A DNA stretch of 64,000 bases from Streblospio benedicti. Lineage: Eukaryota; Annelida; Polychaeta; Spionida; Spionidae. The stretch lies in assembly GCA_019095985.1 (NCBI GenBank), contig CM032666.1, positions 3,832,670 to 3,896,669 of the forward strand, in the 5' to 3' direction. The position numbers and the translations under genes are program-made. Positions 1-11,911 of the stretch are shown here, piece by piece (the stretch's first letter is position 1; every line of letters starts with the position of its first letter). Under the pieces are notes generated by a model. That model searched no databases and was not told the DNA's origin. It saw only the letters and a program-made list of their open reading frames with translations.

Positions 1-730
1 CTCATTGGCCTTGGGGAACTATTTTGAAAAGGGTTACATTTGAATGGGGGGAAATTCTTTCTTAATTTGTTTTTCTGAGGGGGGATTGTGAAAATTAAAA
101 AGGGGGTTTTAAATATTTCCAGCGTAGGGGCCCAACCCTTTGCTGCCCCCAATTTTTCCCCTGAGCGGGTCCGGGGCCTTTTTTTTGTTTCCAAAAAGAT
201 AACCCAAGGGGCCTTTAAAGGAAAATTTTTTCCCGCAACGGGTCTCAGGGAATTTTTTTTTAAGTTCCTACAAGGCTTTTGGGGCAAGTGAAACCCCAAA
301 CAGATTTCGTCCCTTTATACCTTCTTGTTGGTTCCCTTTTTTTCCCCCAGAGTTAGGGGGAACCAATAAAATCCTTTTGTTGGTTGCCCCTTTTAAAAAA
401 GGGTCCCAAGGTTCCAAGAAAAACCTTTTTTTATTTAAAGGGTTCAAAATTTTCCCTGTTTAGGTTTAACACTTAAAAATAATCCCATGATAAGTTTCAA
501 TTAAAATTTTGGCCCCTTTTTTTTGACCCCAAAGGTTATTATTTTCCACTGAAAAAAGCCAATGACCCAAAAAAGCAAAATCCCCCATTACTCCAGCCCA
601 TTAAATAAGAAGTATTTTGAAATTTCCTTTTCCACGGTTTTTTAATTTAAAATCACCCCCAATAGGGAATTTAGCGAAAATTTCAAGCAAATTTTTTAGG
701 GTTAAAAGAACGCATATCACCCCAAAACCC
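1..730. other. Low-quality sequence at the contig edge
   Basis: This stretch is dominated by short homopolymer runs of every base, with almost no normal dinucleotide texture. It changes to ordinary AT-rich genomic sequence at about 730. The appearance is typical of the over-called tail of a Sanger read rather than a biological sequence. The only long open frame in it (88-291) is Phe/Lys/Gly-rich because of the homopolymers and is not called as a gene. From 731 to 1286 I see nothing recognisable; it is probably intron of the SEA/EGF gene. Confidence 0.6.
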
Positions 731-1286
731 ATATGATAACACTTAAAAGGTTATGCTCAGTGACCGAACAAGTATGCTTGCACAGAAACAATAAGGTGTG
801 TTCTGTGTAATTCTGAAAGTTTCTTTCTTTTAAACAGCATATTAGAATGCTTAGAGCAATTGAATCCTCAACATAAACAACAGGCTAGAAACCCATCAAA
901 ACACATGAAGGTGATAAATGTCAACTGAATGATATTCGTCAGACGTAACTTGCACGATGCTCGTAAGAAGTGGCCTATCTCGCCCATGTTAAATGTGGCC
1001 GTTGCCACCAGAAATCAACGGTACGTCTGGTAAAAATCATTCAATTATGCAATATCACGTAACCTTGTGTTTTAGCTGACAATATGTAACGGTATTTGTA
1101 TACGTGTAATAAATACTAAGCGTGAAAAAATTATGTCTTATTTTTCCTACACTTCCAATGGAAAAGACATCATTCATTGATCGTAGATTTTACAGAACAC
1201 ATATATTTTTGACAGAGCATTATCTTTAATTACCCATCTGTGAGCTTATAAAGATGAAGGTGATGTGATGTATGAGTGATACTTAC

Positions 1287-1386
1287 CCGTCGGTCAGCTT
1301 GTATCCTTGTAGACAGTTACATTTGTAGCTGCCCTCTGTGTTGGTACAGTTGTGTTCGCACCGACCCAATGAACACTCGTCTATGT
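1287..1386 (-). CDS. SEA/EGF protein: EGF module 2
   Basis: It begins [14 protein letters not shown] and continues [14 protein letters not shown], a calcium-binding EGF signature (D-I-D-E-C at its start, with an aromatic residue before CNC). The donor is GTAAGT. The last cysteine must lie in an exon left of the window. Confidence 0.8.
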
Positions 1387-4300
1387 CTGCAAAGTAGACA
1401 CACAAGCTGGTTTATGGTGATGTCACTTGGATTTATGAAATGAGTTTATCGTAAGAAAACAACTTAGCAAACCATCACAGGAGGATGTGAACATGTCAGT
1501 AAACTAATCTTCTTTATTGTCATATTGCTAGAGCTACATTGTAGTTATTTCGCCATTATGAGCTCTGGTGACATTTGTTACTAGAATTCCTCATTTCATC
1601 ACTAGAATTCCACGTTTCAATCAATCCTGATTACCGTTGTTTGTTGTAACATGTTGGTAACTACTGCTTACAATTGTGGTGATGCTACATAGAGATTTGT
1701 TAACTTCTGCTTTATCAAATTGTAAACGCGCAGTTGTGTCTAACATACAAAAACCATGAACAGAAGTCAGCTACATGCAACCAGCAGCCGCCACATGCAG
1801 CTGAGTGTGAGGCAATGTGTGCATATGTGTGCATCTGTGTGCCATACTGACCTGAGCAGCCCCGCTGGTCGCTATCCAGCTGGTATCCATCAGGACATGA
1901 GCAGGTGTACGTGAAGTATCCGTCCTCACACGCCTGGCCGCACTTGCTCATTGCGCAGTCGTCTCCATCTATAACAAAACACACACAACCAGGTGAGCAG
2001 TAGTCAGCAATATGCTACATGAGTTAGAAGTTAGCAGGGTCTGCTGTATCCACCTGTGTGTCTCACCTCCGACGAATGTGAGCGAGCGTCTGTCGATGAC
2101 CATGCCGGGGAAGCTGTTGTTGGTGACGGCGTCAAGCAGGGCCTGGGCCGTGGACCGCTGCAGGCTGAGCTCTGGCGCCTTCCCCGCGGTCAAGTACACC
2201 GAGTACAATGCGTGGCCAGAACTACAAACAGATATACATTAGAGGCTCGCCACTGGGGACGCTAGAGGGCATAGAAAAAAAGTGTGTCCTGTTAGTGAAA
2301 AATAAATTAGCAACATTGTATAACAGCCACGGGGGTATGCACAATAGGTATGTTTATAAGTATTGACAAGTACTGTTCAAGATGTCAGTGTCTATGTAGA
2401 TAACCATGGACACTTTTAATGTATTAAGCTTAAGATATCGAGCAATGGATCAAGCAATCTGTGGAAGCCGAGAGATCTTTAGCTGAAGTCTACCACCAGT
2501 GAGTGCCATAGCTGGCTGCTTACGCTGCGGCAAAGTTCCACGTCATGTTGTTGAGCACACAGTGTTGAAAGAGTGAGCTGAGCGCGGGGCTGCGGTGCAG
2601 CACAGACTCCACCTGCAAGGACAGAAAGGGTGAAACATTCTCAAACTCTCATGTATTTGCCAACAGTTCCTTTAATCACAGTCGTATTTACAGTCTGGTG
2701 CACAACTTCCGCCCCGGGTGTGATCAGTAGACCTACCCGTGGAGAGCACTAATCAAATGGCAGTAAACCATCTAAACGATTCTCATTTAGAGCTCTGCTT
2801 ATCTCTGACTTCAAATTGTTCTTTGATAGACAGATGTTAATTGATTGTCAAAGTGCCAATATTGATTGATCTCATATGATATTTATTAGGAATGTAAGCA
2901 TTTTATCAATTTTGAACATATTCATTCAACTGGTATCAAAATTGCCGCAGAAAATATTGAAAATGGACCGCAAATGGCCTTGTGGAAAGCACACTTTAAT
3001 TGGCCAGGTGACAAAAATCGAATCACTTTGGTGTGGGTCATACAATATGGTTGTGTTAAGTTTGAATAAAATCAGTTTAATTAGTATGTTAAATAGGTTA
3101 ATGATTGAGTGGAGATCCAGATATTGCGGTCACCTCACAGATGAGTTAAACAGTGGGACACAGTGGGGGTTGAATGTGTGTGAATTCAGATTTCTTGGGT
3201 GGCCCCCAAATTTCTGTTGTGCGTTAGACTGTTTAGGGCAAACAAGATGATATATAAAATCTGCACATGTTAGGGCTTTTCAAAATAGCGGTCTCTAAAA
3301 ATAGCCAAGGGAAGCATTGTTTTGATACGTGGACCTAGGAGTCCTAGGTTAGGACTACATCCTTGCTTATCTCTATGTGCAAGTGTTACCTGTCTGTTAT
3401 GCCTGGATGCGGTTCTCATACATTGTCCATTGTACATATATACTTCTACATATTCAATGTTGACAGTGAGTGCAAGTACCTCACCACATGATCAACATGG
3501 TGTTGGAAGACAGAGGACAATGGTAATATGTTTAGTCTTGTACCTTAAAAGTCTCACGTAATCATTTGTTGTTATGATGTAGCATGCAATGTGCAAACTC
3601 TCGTCAAAAGATATACTAAATTGAAGAGAAACTTACATTCGCACAGAAGTGCTGTGAGAATAGAGCACCCATGGACGTGTATGCCCCCATTATATGTGTG
3701 TAGTTCCAGCTGAGGACTTCCATGGAGCCCTGGACCTGCAACCAGCTTGGATCTGGAGACCACAAGGCTGCAAATAGCAATATCTACATGGCATACGTAT
3801 CAACCTTGGTGGTTTTGGTTTTGCTGTAATTTGTGAATCAACAACAACTACTGCCATCCATTAAATAGACATATTGATCTCCCTCTTCTGAGTATCGTTG
3901 AAGATGCCTTTCAGTTTGGTATTAAGCTGTACTTTGTTTTAATGATAATATCCTCCCCCCACCCCCTGTTGCATACGTGCATCTACATGTACAATGACAA
4001 GTGCTACAACACTGTATTAAACAGAAGAGGAAGACGACTCCATAGTTATCATGCAATAGTAAAATGATACATCTTTATTAGGGTCTCCGCTTGATGAAAA
4101 TCACCTTGCCTATGTCCTAAATACATTTGTTAATTGGTAAAATTATGTCTAAATTATGGACATATATTATAATGTATTTATACAACGGCACAGTTAAATC
4201 AATGTTACATGAGCAAAATGTCATCGTGAAACCATGTCACGGGGGGTGGGGGTGGAAGAGGCAAAGATGACGTCAACTTACCAAGAGGCAAGGGGGGGAT

Positions 4301-7300
4301 GCTGCAAAGATGACAAAAGGTGACAAGGGGGGGGTGGGGGAGGGTAATAAAATGTCAAAAATGAGGTGACATCATTTGTGAATAATCCCTTCCCAGTCCC
4401 TATGCCATGTTTCCCACCAACCTTGAGCGCTCGGCTGCGGCTGTCTCTGTTGTCCGAGGCTGATGGGGACTGCAATAGCCACGATAAAGGCTGTCACGAT
4501 GATGACACCGACCACCACGCCGAGGAGCAGGCGCCAGCGGGCTGCAAAACACAGCACGTACTGATCAGGGATGGAATGGCACCAAGTGTGTAAATATAAT
4601 AGATTTTTTGCTTCTCCTAGAGATTTTGCATGTGCAAAATCCACTGGTTGCGTCAGCTCCCTGTTTTTCATAATACCTGGACAATCTAGCGTACAGTAAC
4701 ATGATGAAATCTAATCTATCTTTCAATACCACCTGTTGATGGCATCGTTGGTCTCTAAAGGTGTGCACTCTATGTAAAGGTTCATGTGGTCTCTGTGCAA
4801 AAAGATGTGGTCTGTGTTTGGACATGATCTTAATCGGAGGCTATGATTATACATCTGCAGCCTATGCCAACACTGGTGGGCTGAAGATATGGCTAGATTC
4901 ATTGACATGGATGAAGTGATTTGACCGGTTTATACTGGTGTACATCACACACCAAGCAGGCATGTATTTCCTCCGAGATGCTTAAAACAGAGGGAATAGG
5001 CATGTGCATAGCGTCTCACAGATTTACTGATTAGGTAGTAGGTATTATCCCAATGTATTTTCTTACTTTGTTTACCCTGTCACACATGCTCTGACCTATT
5101 CCCCAAAAGATACAACTGTTTAGTCATCACCTAGTTTCTCTACTTGTAAAAGTAAGCAGCAGCAGTATTTTGAGAGGGTGCATAGCTTTCTGGTTTTAGC
5201 AGTTGACTTATTTTCAGCAGGTAAACCAGTAAGTGTGAAATAAAGTTACTTACTCCGAGATTTCCCCCTGTTTTGATACACAGCTGTAGGAGGAGGAGGC
5301 GTCCTGGAATCAGACATACACTTGCATAACATTGCCAAGTTTAACGCAAGGTCATTGAAGTTCGCTTTAACAACAGGTCTGGCATGACTATGCACTAAAA
5401 TCATAGCTTAGTGGAGGTGATGGCATTAAAATATGTCTGTACCGAAAGCTGGAAAAAAAAGTCAAGCTACAAAAAAATAACTGCAAAATATTGATGCAAA
5501 ATATTGATGCACAAAAAGCTGTAAAATTGTGATGACCATATCAAGGCTCCAGCTACGAAAGCTTTCTAATGATAACAGTTGGCAAAATGTGTAATCGTCA
5601 AGCATAACATCTAGGTTCTGCTTCTTCCAAATACACGACAAACAAAACAAACCATTAGTTTTGCATCATCATGCAGAGTCCTTTAGACAAAAAAACAAAC
5701 AAAACACAACAACAACCAAAAACAACAGCAAAGGATGAGCATGACTGACAGGCCAAAATCACAACTGCATATCCATGAGCAAGCCACAACATGCCTTAGC
5801 CTGATGTTTTCCATGGCCATAACTACTTTGTAAAGGAAATCATGCACTTACTAGTAGTTTAATGTTTCTTTTAGCCATATCTAATAGCTGTTTTGCAAAA
5901 GAAATCTATGGCAGTCTAATATTTCTCATAGCCCAAAGCCATTAACAATTTAACTCATTGAAATATAAAAAATGCAAAAATCCCCCCGTATTTCCAATTT
6001 AAAAAAAAAGAAAAAATCCAGATCTCATAGACTGATTCATTAATATAAGGGTGCATCATTGTGAGTGAAGTCAGACTATTCTGGCAACTAATATAAACTA
6101 AACTCAGACATGAGATGGTGAATGCGCATTATAAAATGGTCCACAAATAAGCAGTAGGGGCCTGGTAGCTCATACTGAAGCAAGCCCACATCACTAGCTG
6201 CAGCACACGACAGCAGCTAGAGTTACCTGTAGACTAGCGGGTTGTAGTCATATTGTGGTTGCTGACTGCTGCTCCATACCATGTGGTGCGAGCTAGAATG
6301 AGGCAATAGTCTACAATGCTAAATATGGTAACATTAAGGAAGATGCTAGCTAGTCAAAAATGTATGACCATCGTGGAGTCGTTGTCCTTGTAAACAGTAA
6401 CAACTGAAAGGCCATCTGCTAGGAAAGATATTTTACATTAAACATTAATATGACCTGTATTGATATGAAAAAAGTGCTAAAAGATTCTAAAAGGTTATTA
6501 GAAACTTAAAAGTAGTCCCAATCAAAATGTCATATCACACTCTTGGTTAGCTTGAGAGCATTGCATGGGGTGAGAATGTCCAACTGACCGTGTGTTGAAG
6601 CTGGGGAAGCTGTCGCTGCCAGACACCTCATGGTTGTGGTTGTCGTCGGTGCCAGACTCGCCCGTCGTTGCCCCATCCAGGGGGACGTCCCGGAGGACAG
6701 AGGGACTGCCTCCCGCGGGGTTGATGCTCTCGACGTGCTCGTACAGCTGGTTCACGGCCTCAGTCTGCTCGCTACAACACACAGCAGTCTGCAGTCTACA
6801 GACGACACCTTCCAAAGCCTTCAATTCACAAATGATTTTTTTTACAGTGCTATCTATCGGTGTCATTGACTTCTCATACGGGGATCTCATTACATTTGTC
6901 TCCGGCCCAGCATTCCCATTATCGGACAATTTGGTATGTACTAGAGATGTCAAATTTCACCAATTTTTATATTTGAAGCTTTGGACGTTTTGACTGCTGA
7001 GGGCTATTAAAAGCTTTGAAGCTTCAGGCATAAAGAGGGCGGGGCATAATGTTAAACTTCATGAACACGAGTCACCATTTTACAAAGTGCGATATTCTAA
7101 GACCAATAAACCACTGATAGAAATCCTACCATCCACCTGTTCGCTAAGTTTACAACAGTAACCAAGCTATATATATGAGGTAACACAGAATAGTGGAACA
7201 TGAGGTAAAAAAATAGCGGAACCTGGAACATAGGGGTAAAAAAATAGTGGAACATGCATCTCAGGACCTCTGTGTCACCCCCCCCCCATATATCAACGAA

Positions 7301-10300
7301 CAACTATTATTACTTGAATGGTTAGGTCGGAACCGTTGCGAGTACAATGTAGGTAATGTAATTAGTACTTGTAATTGTTAGTAAACCAAAACACGCAACA
7401 TAAGGGGCGTCACTGTGGCATAATTATCTCCAATCTACTTCTTACGTATTTGACACTGATTATCACGTAGTATGTTGTTACGTAACTTACCATCTTAAGG
7501 GTTTAGAAGCTATGAATGACGTTAAATGACCAGCCGACAGCGCTTTCATTTACACCCCCAGAGAACAATGGGACACTTGTACTAAACGCCGAAATGGAAA
7601 ATGCAACAAAGCAACCGACACAATGGTATAAACACCCCCCATTGTACTACTCGTCGGATTGGACCATTGAACTGATTATCTTGAAGTATATTCTTACTTA
7701 ATTTGAGAGTTCAGACTCTATGAATGACCTTGAATGACCAGCCGACGGCCCATTCATTAGGCAAAGCCAGAGAACAAACGGACACTGGTATACTTAACAG
7801 CTTACCGCCGACGCAAAGTTCCTATAATACCGGGCTCATAATTTACAACTTAGGTTGATGAGAATGTCTAGTAAAAAAATAATGTTTTGTGAATCATCAC
7901 AAAACTTTGCTCACTGATAGATAATAATTTATAATAATGGAAAAAAAATATTAACACACATCTTCAGGCTAGATTTTATTATAAAAAAATATTTGTGTCA
8001 ATATTTTTGTGATATATTACAATGCGAATAAAAGGAATGGCTGACCTGTCGCAATTTAATCTGCAATTTCTAAAAAACTTTCGTGTGAATTGCTGTAAAA
8101 CTAATTTTCCCTTAAAGCTTAAACTATATACTATCAAAAAATAGCAAAATAATGATACCTCTTCAGGCTAGTTTTTGAGATATAATTATTTAAAGAAAGG
8201 TATCTAATATCCTCAACGTGTGATATTACAGTAAATAAGTATATGCACTTAGATTTACACACAATATATTGTTATAATGCCAGAATAAATATTGGTTATG
8301 GTTATTTGAACATTAAATCAGTGACTTTAGTAAGATAATAAAACTATAATTAGGTATCAAATGCATAAATAAAGTGCTATAGAATAAAATTACTAACAAA
8401 GAGCGTCAATCCAAGTGTTATCCATAGATGCGTTTCCAAAAAAAACAGCTCAAGTAATTGTCAAGTAAAAAAATAACACTGCAAATATCAGAGCAGACAC
8501 TGTAACAATTGGTTTGCATGGTGTAAATAATAAAGAGACAGACTATAATTATGATATGGTAAAAGACAGTATCATATTTCAATCATATACATTGTGCCTT
8601 CAGGTACTCGACTACTTTGATAATAACCTTTTTACTCTTGGTGACTCTGACATAACCTGTCCCAATCATTTGCTCAGTAAACAATTTATATACACCACCT
8701 TGACCTCCTCTTTTAAAACATAACTTCAAATGATCCAATGAAAGACCTGATTTTGCTATTTTGGTGAACACATTTTCTAAAGCGTCACTAGATATGATTT
8801 GCATGGATTTGAAAGGTGATCATCAATACAAACCATCAATATTAATACATTTTTACGTTGTATACATATTTGTGTGTCTGTAATGCAAATTGCATTAATA
8901 TAATACATCTAAGAATGAAAATATCACATAATTATGTGATCATTTGGTCGAAAAATCCTATCAGTTTCAGAAACGCACTCTCACTTGGATGACGTTAAGA
9001 TGAAAAGTAATAGCCTAAATGACTAAAGATTGCACACAAATTTTCCTTGAATACTCCATTACTACACAAATAACTCATTGCTTGAATATATGCAATACGC
9101 TTTTTAGTATAGTGACAAGAGTTGACAGAAACTACCCCTACCCCAAAATGCGGATTTTGACATTTTGAAGACCAGTTCAACAATAATCAATTTATTTTCA
9201 ATGTTTTAAGATAAAAACCTATTGAATATAATTTTAATGATGTTATGAGTAAGACTATTTATAAAATACAATTTATAGCCATTAGTCTTTTGTTTATTTA
9301 GATTTATTGAGGGTGGCGCTGGGTGGGTGGAGATCGGGGTTAGGAAATAAGTACCATGCAGATTTAATGAAATATTTACAAATTATGTGAAAGATAAAAT
9401 ACAAATACAAAAGACAAACTATCCTTTTGATATAATAACATAATGAGACTATTAAATCATAGAGAACAAATTATTTATAACTTTTGTTCTACCGTTATTG
9501 TACTCAGTATACAAACCATTTATATGACATGCAAATAACCAAAGTTCAAACTTTTTCAACTCATAACATTGTTTCCTAAATTTCTTCTTCTTCATTTTTA
9601 GACAGTTCGTATAAGTCCTTAATGCTACCTTCATTTGAATCATCTTCTTGCTAAACTACTTGAAAACAATATGAAAACCACGCGATATGCAACATTATAT
9701 ATCATTTTGTAGCTCTTCGTAATGTTCTTAACCTAAAAATCAGTATGAGACCCGGGGCCTAAATTTATTCCCATTTAGCCCTTGTCTCATGGACTAAATG
9801 TTTTCTTCAAAACATGGGTGTTTAGTTGAAACAGTTGGGATGTTACAATCGTTAGGTCAAGTTTTTCCATAAAGGCATTTTTATACAAGCCTTTTAATGA
9901 AGTTACATCATCCAGTGCATTGTGAGCATTATATTGTGTTTTACAAAGAACACTTAATAGATTTTCTTGGGAAAAATTACCTACATCTGCTTTCTTGAAT
10001 ATTTTCATAGCTAAAAAACGTGTATCTATACACCCCAAAACATTTAAAGATAAACCAAATAGGTTTAAATGGTACATCAAAAAGACAAATATTATGACCC
10101 ATTAGGATTACATCTTTTCCACAATTAGTAACAAATTGAACAAAATCAGTCAAAGCTTTTCCTTTTTCCGTACATTTTACAGGATTACTGTCATGACATA
10201 AAATACCATCATTCACACACAACGTTGTTTTTTCACTGGCTTCTTTACTTATTACTTTTTCTGGCATGATGTAAACATTGAATTGATCATCATTGCTGAC

Positions 10301-11357
10301 ACATACAGCAGATATTTGTATGATATCGCTATTTCTTTCCAACCCTGTTGTTTCAAGATCAAAAACTACACGTAGTTCATTTCATGTGTGTTCTTTATTA
10401 CAGGCGCAGCAGGTATTTCTGTGGTGTCTACATTGATACCACTGCAGCTTCTTTAGATTAAGATCTCTAATGGAGGCTATATAAACAATTCATTGAAACC
10501 TGTTAGCCTTCTAGGTTTACTTTGACTTATTTATTTCCTACTCTATCTTGTACTACTGATACTATCCTACTCATGACATGTTGCAATTGATTAGTCAGAC
10601 TATATACTTCAGGGCTGCCAACCCCTCAATACCCAGTTCTGTACTCAGGATGCCCAAAATTAGTATTTTAGGGTTATTCTGTGGTGGAACGGCAAAGGGT
10701 CAACAAAAATACTGTGTGTAAAAAGAAATCCATAAGTGCAGAACTGATATATACATATATCTGGTGTAATGTAACCAATATTCAGGGCTTTTAACACCAA
10801 TCACAAGCACAGATATTTATGTTTGGATGCAGTTTCTGTGCTTTTACTTCATAAAAAGTAATTAAAATGAAAAATACACAAAGTGGGGAAATCTATATTT
10901 TGAAGGTAGAATTAGTATTTGGGTATTTTGGGTCGGAAATCTGTATTAATACCCGGCATATCTCATTATCTGTACTACTTGGCAGCCCTGCTACTTGATT
11001 TTCATATAATTTATAGATACTTACATCAATCTTAAAGGTCTTTAAATTCTGCAATTTCTTGAGTCTTGAACTCTTTATTTTTCTTCCTTTATATCTTTGA
11101 GCTCCATCCATTATAATCCAAATATAGCTCACAAATGAATAAAAGCACAAGATGAAATATGTCATCTAGAATGCTAAAAGTCAACAGTACTTTTATTGAC
11201 TTTTACTACTTATGCAATGTTTAGCCAGCAGGTGGCAGCATTATGTCACTGTTATGACAGTGCTTGCCACTAGGTGTTCTCAAGAACCTTATACAAAACC
11301 CCCTTCCCATGAACTCAAGTGGTCCAAAAATTTACTACTCTGCTTTCACACCCGTCT

Positions 11358-11411
<54 letters not shown>

Positions 11412-11696
11412 ACAAAAAAACAAACAAACAAACAAACAACAACAAAATATTAAAAAACAAAACAAAAAAACAGTGACCTCCGAAATACACTTCGCCAGAT
11501 TGCAGGTACCCTAGCACACTACCGACCCCCCACAAACCCCACCATCTGCCGGGGCGGGCTGTCCCCGGCCGGCGCGTGCCACCTACCCGAGCGGCTCGTA
11601 CGGCACGCCGCTCTGGCCGCCGAGCTCCCACACGTCGCCGTCGTCCTCGTCCGTGCCCCGCCGCGAGCTGCTGCTGCTCAGCCGCGAGGTCAGCCG
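1287..11696 (-). CDS. Type II membrane protein with SEA and EGF domains (partial, 10 exons)
   Basis: I assembled ten minus-strand exons by eye: 11587-11696, 6589-6771, 6227-6268, 5254-5303, 4422-4541, 3637-3767, 2524-2612, 2067-2221, 1852-1968 and 1287-1386. All have AG acceptors and GT donors, and the codon phases agree at every junction. In order, the protein has a Ser/acidic cytoplasmic tail, a proline-rich stretch ([10 protein letters not shown]), a membrane helix ([21 protein letters not shown]), a SEA domain spread over three exons, and two EGF modules. The second EGF begins DIDEC, as calcium-binding EGFs do. No signal peptide precedes the helix, so I infer type II topology with the SEA and EGF domains outside the cell. 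The true start exon (upstream of 11696) and the C-terminus (left of the window) are missing. Introns hold a broken exonuclease gene, a 208-bp duplication and a poly-A tract. I do not recognise a named orthologue; a mucin-like or adhesion role is only a guess. Confidence 0.8.
1852..1968 (-). CDS. SEA/EGF protein: EGF module 1
   Basis: One EGF module per exon: [16 protein letters not shown], then [11 protein letters not shown] and RGC. Six cysteines have EGF spacing. The exon is phase 1-1, as usual for shuffled EGF modules. Confidence 0.8.
2067..2221 (-). CDS. SEA/EGF protein: SEA domain, end
   Basis: It encodes [17 protein letters not shown], a helix ([12 protein letters not shown]) and the closing strand ([13 protein letters not shown]). 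I see no GSVVV-type autocleavage motif, so this SEA may not self-cleave. The donor is GTGAGA. Confidence 0.75.
2524..2612 (-). CDS. SEA/EGF protein: SEA domain, middle
   Basis: It encodes [19 protein letters not shown] and then NNMTWNFAA, with an NMT sequon. Its short amphipathic helix fits the SEA fold. The donor is GTAAGC, leaving two bases of an alanine codon. Confidence 0.7.
3637..3767 (-). CDS. SEA/EGF protein: SEA domain, first part
   Basis: The translation includes [19 protein letters not shown] and SQHFCAN, matching the opening strand and first helix of SEA domains. There is one N-glycosylation sequon (NYT). It ends in phase 0 at a GTAAGT donor and splices cleanly to the next exon. 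Confidence 0.7.
4422..4541 (-). CDS. SEA/EGF protein: transmembrane exon
   Basis: It starts [15 protein letters not shown] and continues through a run of about 21 hydrophobic residues to PISLGQQRQ, so the membrane helix is unambiguous. The acceptor is TTTTGCAG and the donor GTTGGT. Arg-Trp-Arg lies on the N-terminal side of the helix. The exon ends in a Gln/Pro/Ser stalk (QPQPSAQ). Confidence 0.75.
5254..5303 (-). CDS. SEA/EGF protein: proline-rich exon
   Basis: A 50-bp exon encoding [16 protein letters not shown], with acceptor ATTCCAG and donor GTAAGT. It places a short polyproline motif and basic residues just before the membrane helix, consistent with the positive-inside rule for a type II protein. 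Confidence 0.6.
6227..6268 (-). CDS. SEA/EGF protein: 42-bp micro-exon
   Basis: It encodes [13 protein letters not shown]. Its length is an exact multiple of three and its donor is GTAACT. The acceptor could be at either of two adjacent CAG triplets, giving 14 or 15 residues. Because the phase is preserved, it could be a cassette exon. The tyrosine-rich content fits a juxtamembrane cytoplasmic segment. Confidence 0.5.
6589..6771 (-). CDS. SEA/EGF protein: cytoplasmic exon
   Basis: The translation begins [15 protein letters not shown] and ends [12 protein letters not shown]. It is hydrophilic, with Asp/His/Ser, and has no membrane segment. The donor is GTCAGT and the acceptor TTGTAG. It can splice in frame either to the small exon at 6227-6268 or directly to 5254-5303, because both leave the same phase, so 6227-6268 may be alternatively used. 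Confidence 0.65.
7510..7810. repeat. Two-copy direct repeat, period about 208 bp
   Basis: The block starting CTATGAATGAC at 7510 recurs at 7718. Each copy continues with TGAATGACCAGCCGAC-type sequence and then CAGAGAACAA. The copies are diverged by roughly 15-20%. The repeat lies in an intron of the SEA/EGF gene and has no coding content. Confidence 0.6.
8583..10370 (-). pseudogene. Broken DEDDh-type exonuclease, mobile-element-associated family
   Basis: The N-terminal part carries ExoI ([11 protein letters not shown], at about 10340-10370), followed by IIQISAV and ExoII ([10 protein letters not shown]). A second stretch (9787-10000) carries [10 protein letters not shown] and ExoIII ([10 protein letters not shown]), so all catalytic Asp/Glu/His motifs of a DEDDh 3'-5' exonuclease are visible. 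A C-terminal stretch (8583-8804, [16 protein letters not shown]) resembles the tail of invertebrate multi-copy proteins with the same exonuclease, which I recall only from memory. The frame is broken at least twice, and there is no intron consensus between the parts. It lies inside an intron of the SEA/EGF gene on the same strand. It is most likely a dead copy of a repetitive gene, not a host repair enzyme. Confidence 0.6.
11359..11410. repeat. Poly-A tract (52 bp) with A-rich shoulder
   Basis: An uninterrupted run of A is followed by an A-rich CAAA-type shoulder to about 11470. It could be a retroposon tail, but I see no recognisable body just upstream. The sequence next to it (11212-11358) is unremarkable. 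Confidence 0.8.
11587..11696 (-). CDS. SEA/EGF protein: cytoplasmic exon
   Basis: A GC-rich exon in AT-rich surroundings. Its acceptor is ...CTTGTAG and its donor GTAGGT. The chosen frame is Ser/Arg-rich and then acidic ([14 protein letters not shown]), ending PYEPLG. It ends with two bases of a glycine codon that the first base of exon 6589-6771 completes. A second frame is also open but Arg-rich, and it does not splice in phase to the next exon. It is the most 5' exon I can support. Confidence 0.6.
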
Positions 11697-11911
11697 CTAC
11701 AAGCACAAACCCCAGCTTCAAATGTAAATGTTAATACATGTACATGTAATAACTAGTGGTATGAATCTTCTGGCACTTTACTACATTTCATACTGTTGAT
11801 GAGTTGTATATTTACTGACCGGCTGGGAGGTTATTATAATGATATTGTAAATTGCATGTTCCTACTTGTATAATAAACAATTTTTTACTTGACTTGTAAA
11901 TGTGCTGGTTT

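Noticed and set aside
88-291. 67-codon frame at the left edge
   Set aside because: Lies in low-quality homopolymer sequence.
2876-3250. 124-codon plus-strand frame
   Set aside because: Lies in an intron of the SEA/EGF gene with no recognisable motif; likely chance.
11212-11721. Lys-rich and Phe-rich frames across the poly-A tract
   Set aside because: Artefacts of the poly-A run. Only the GC-rich exon 11587-11696, in a different frame, has support.
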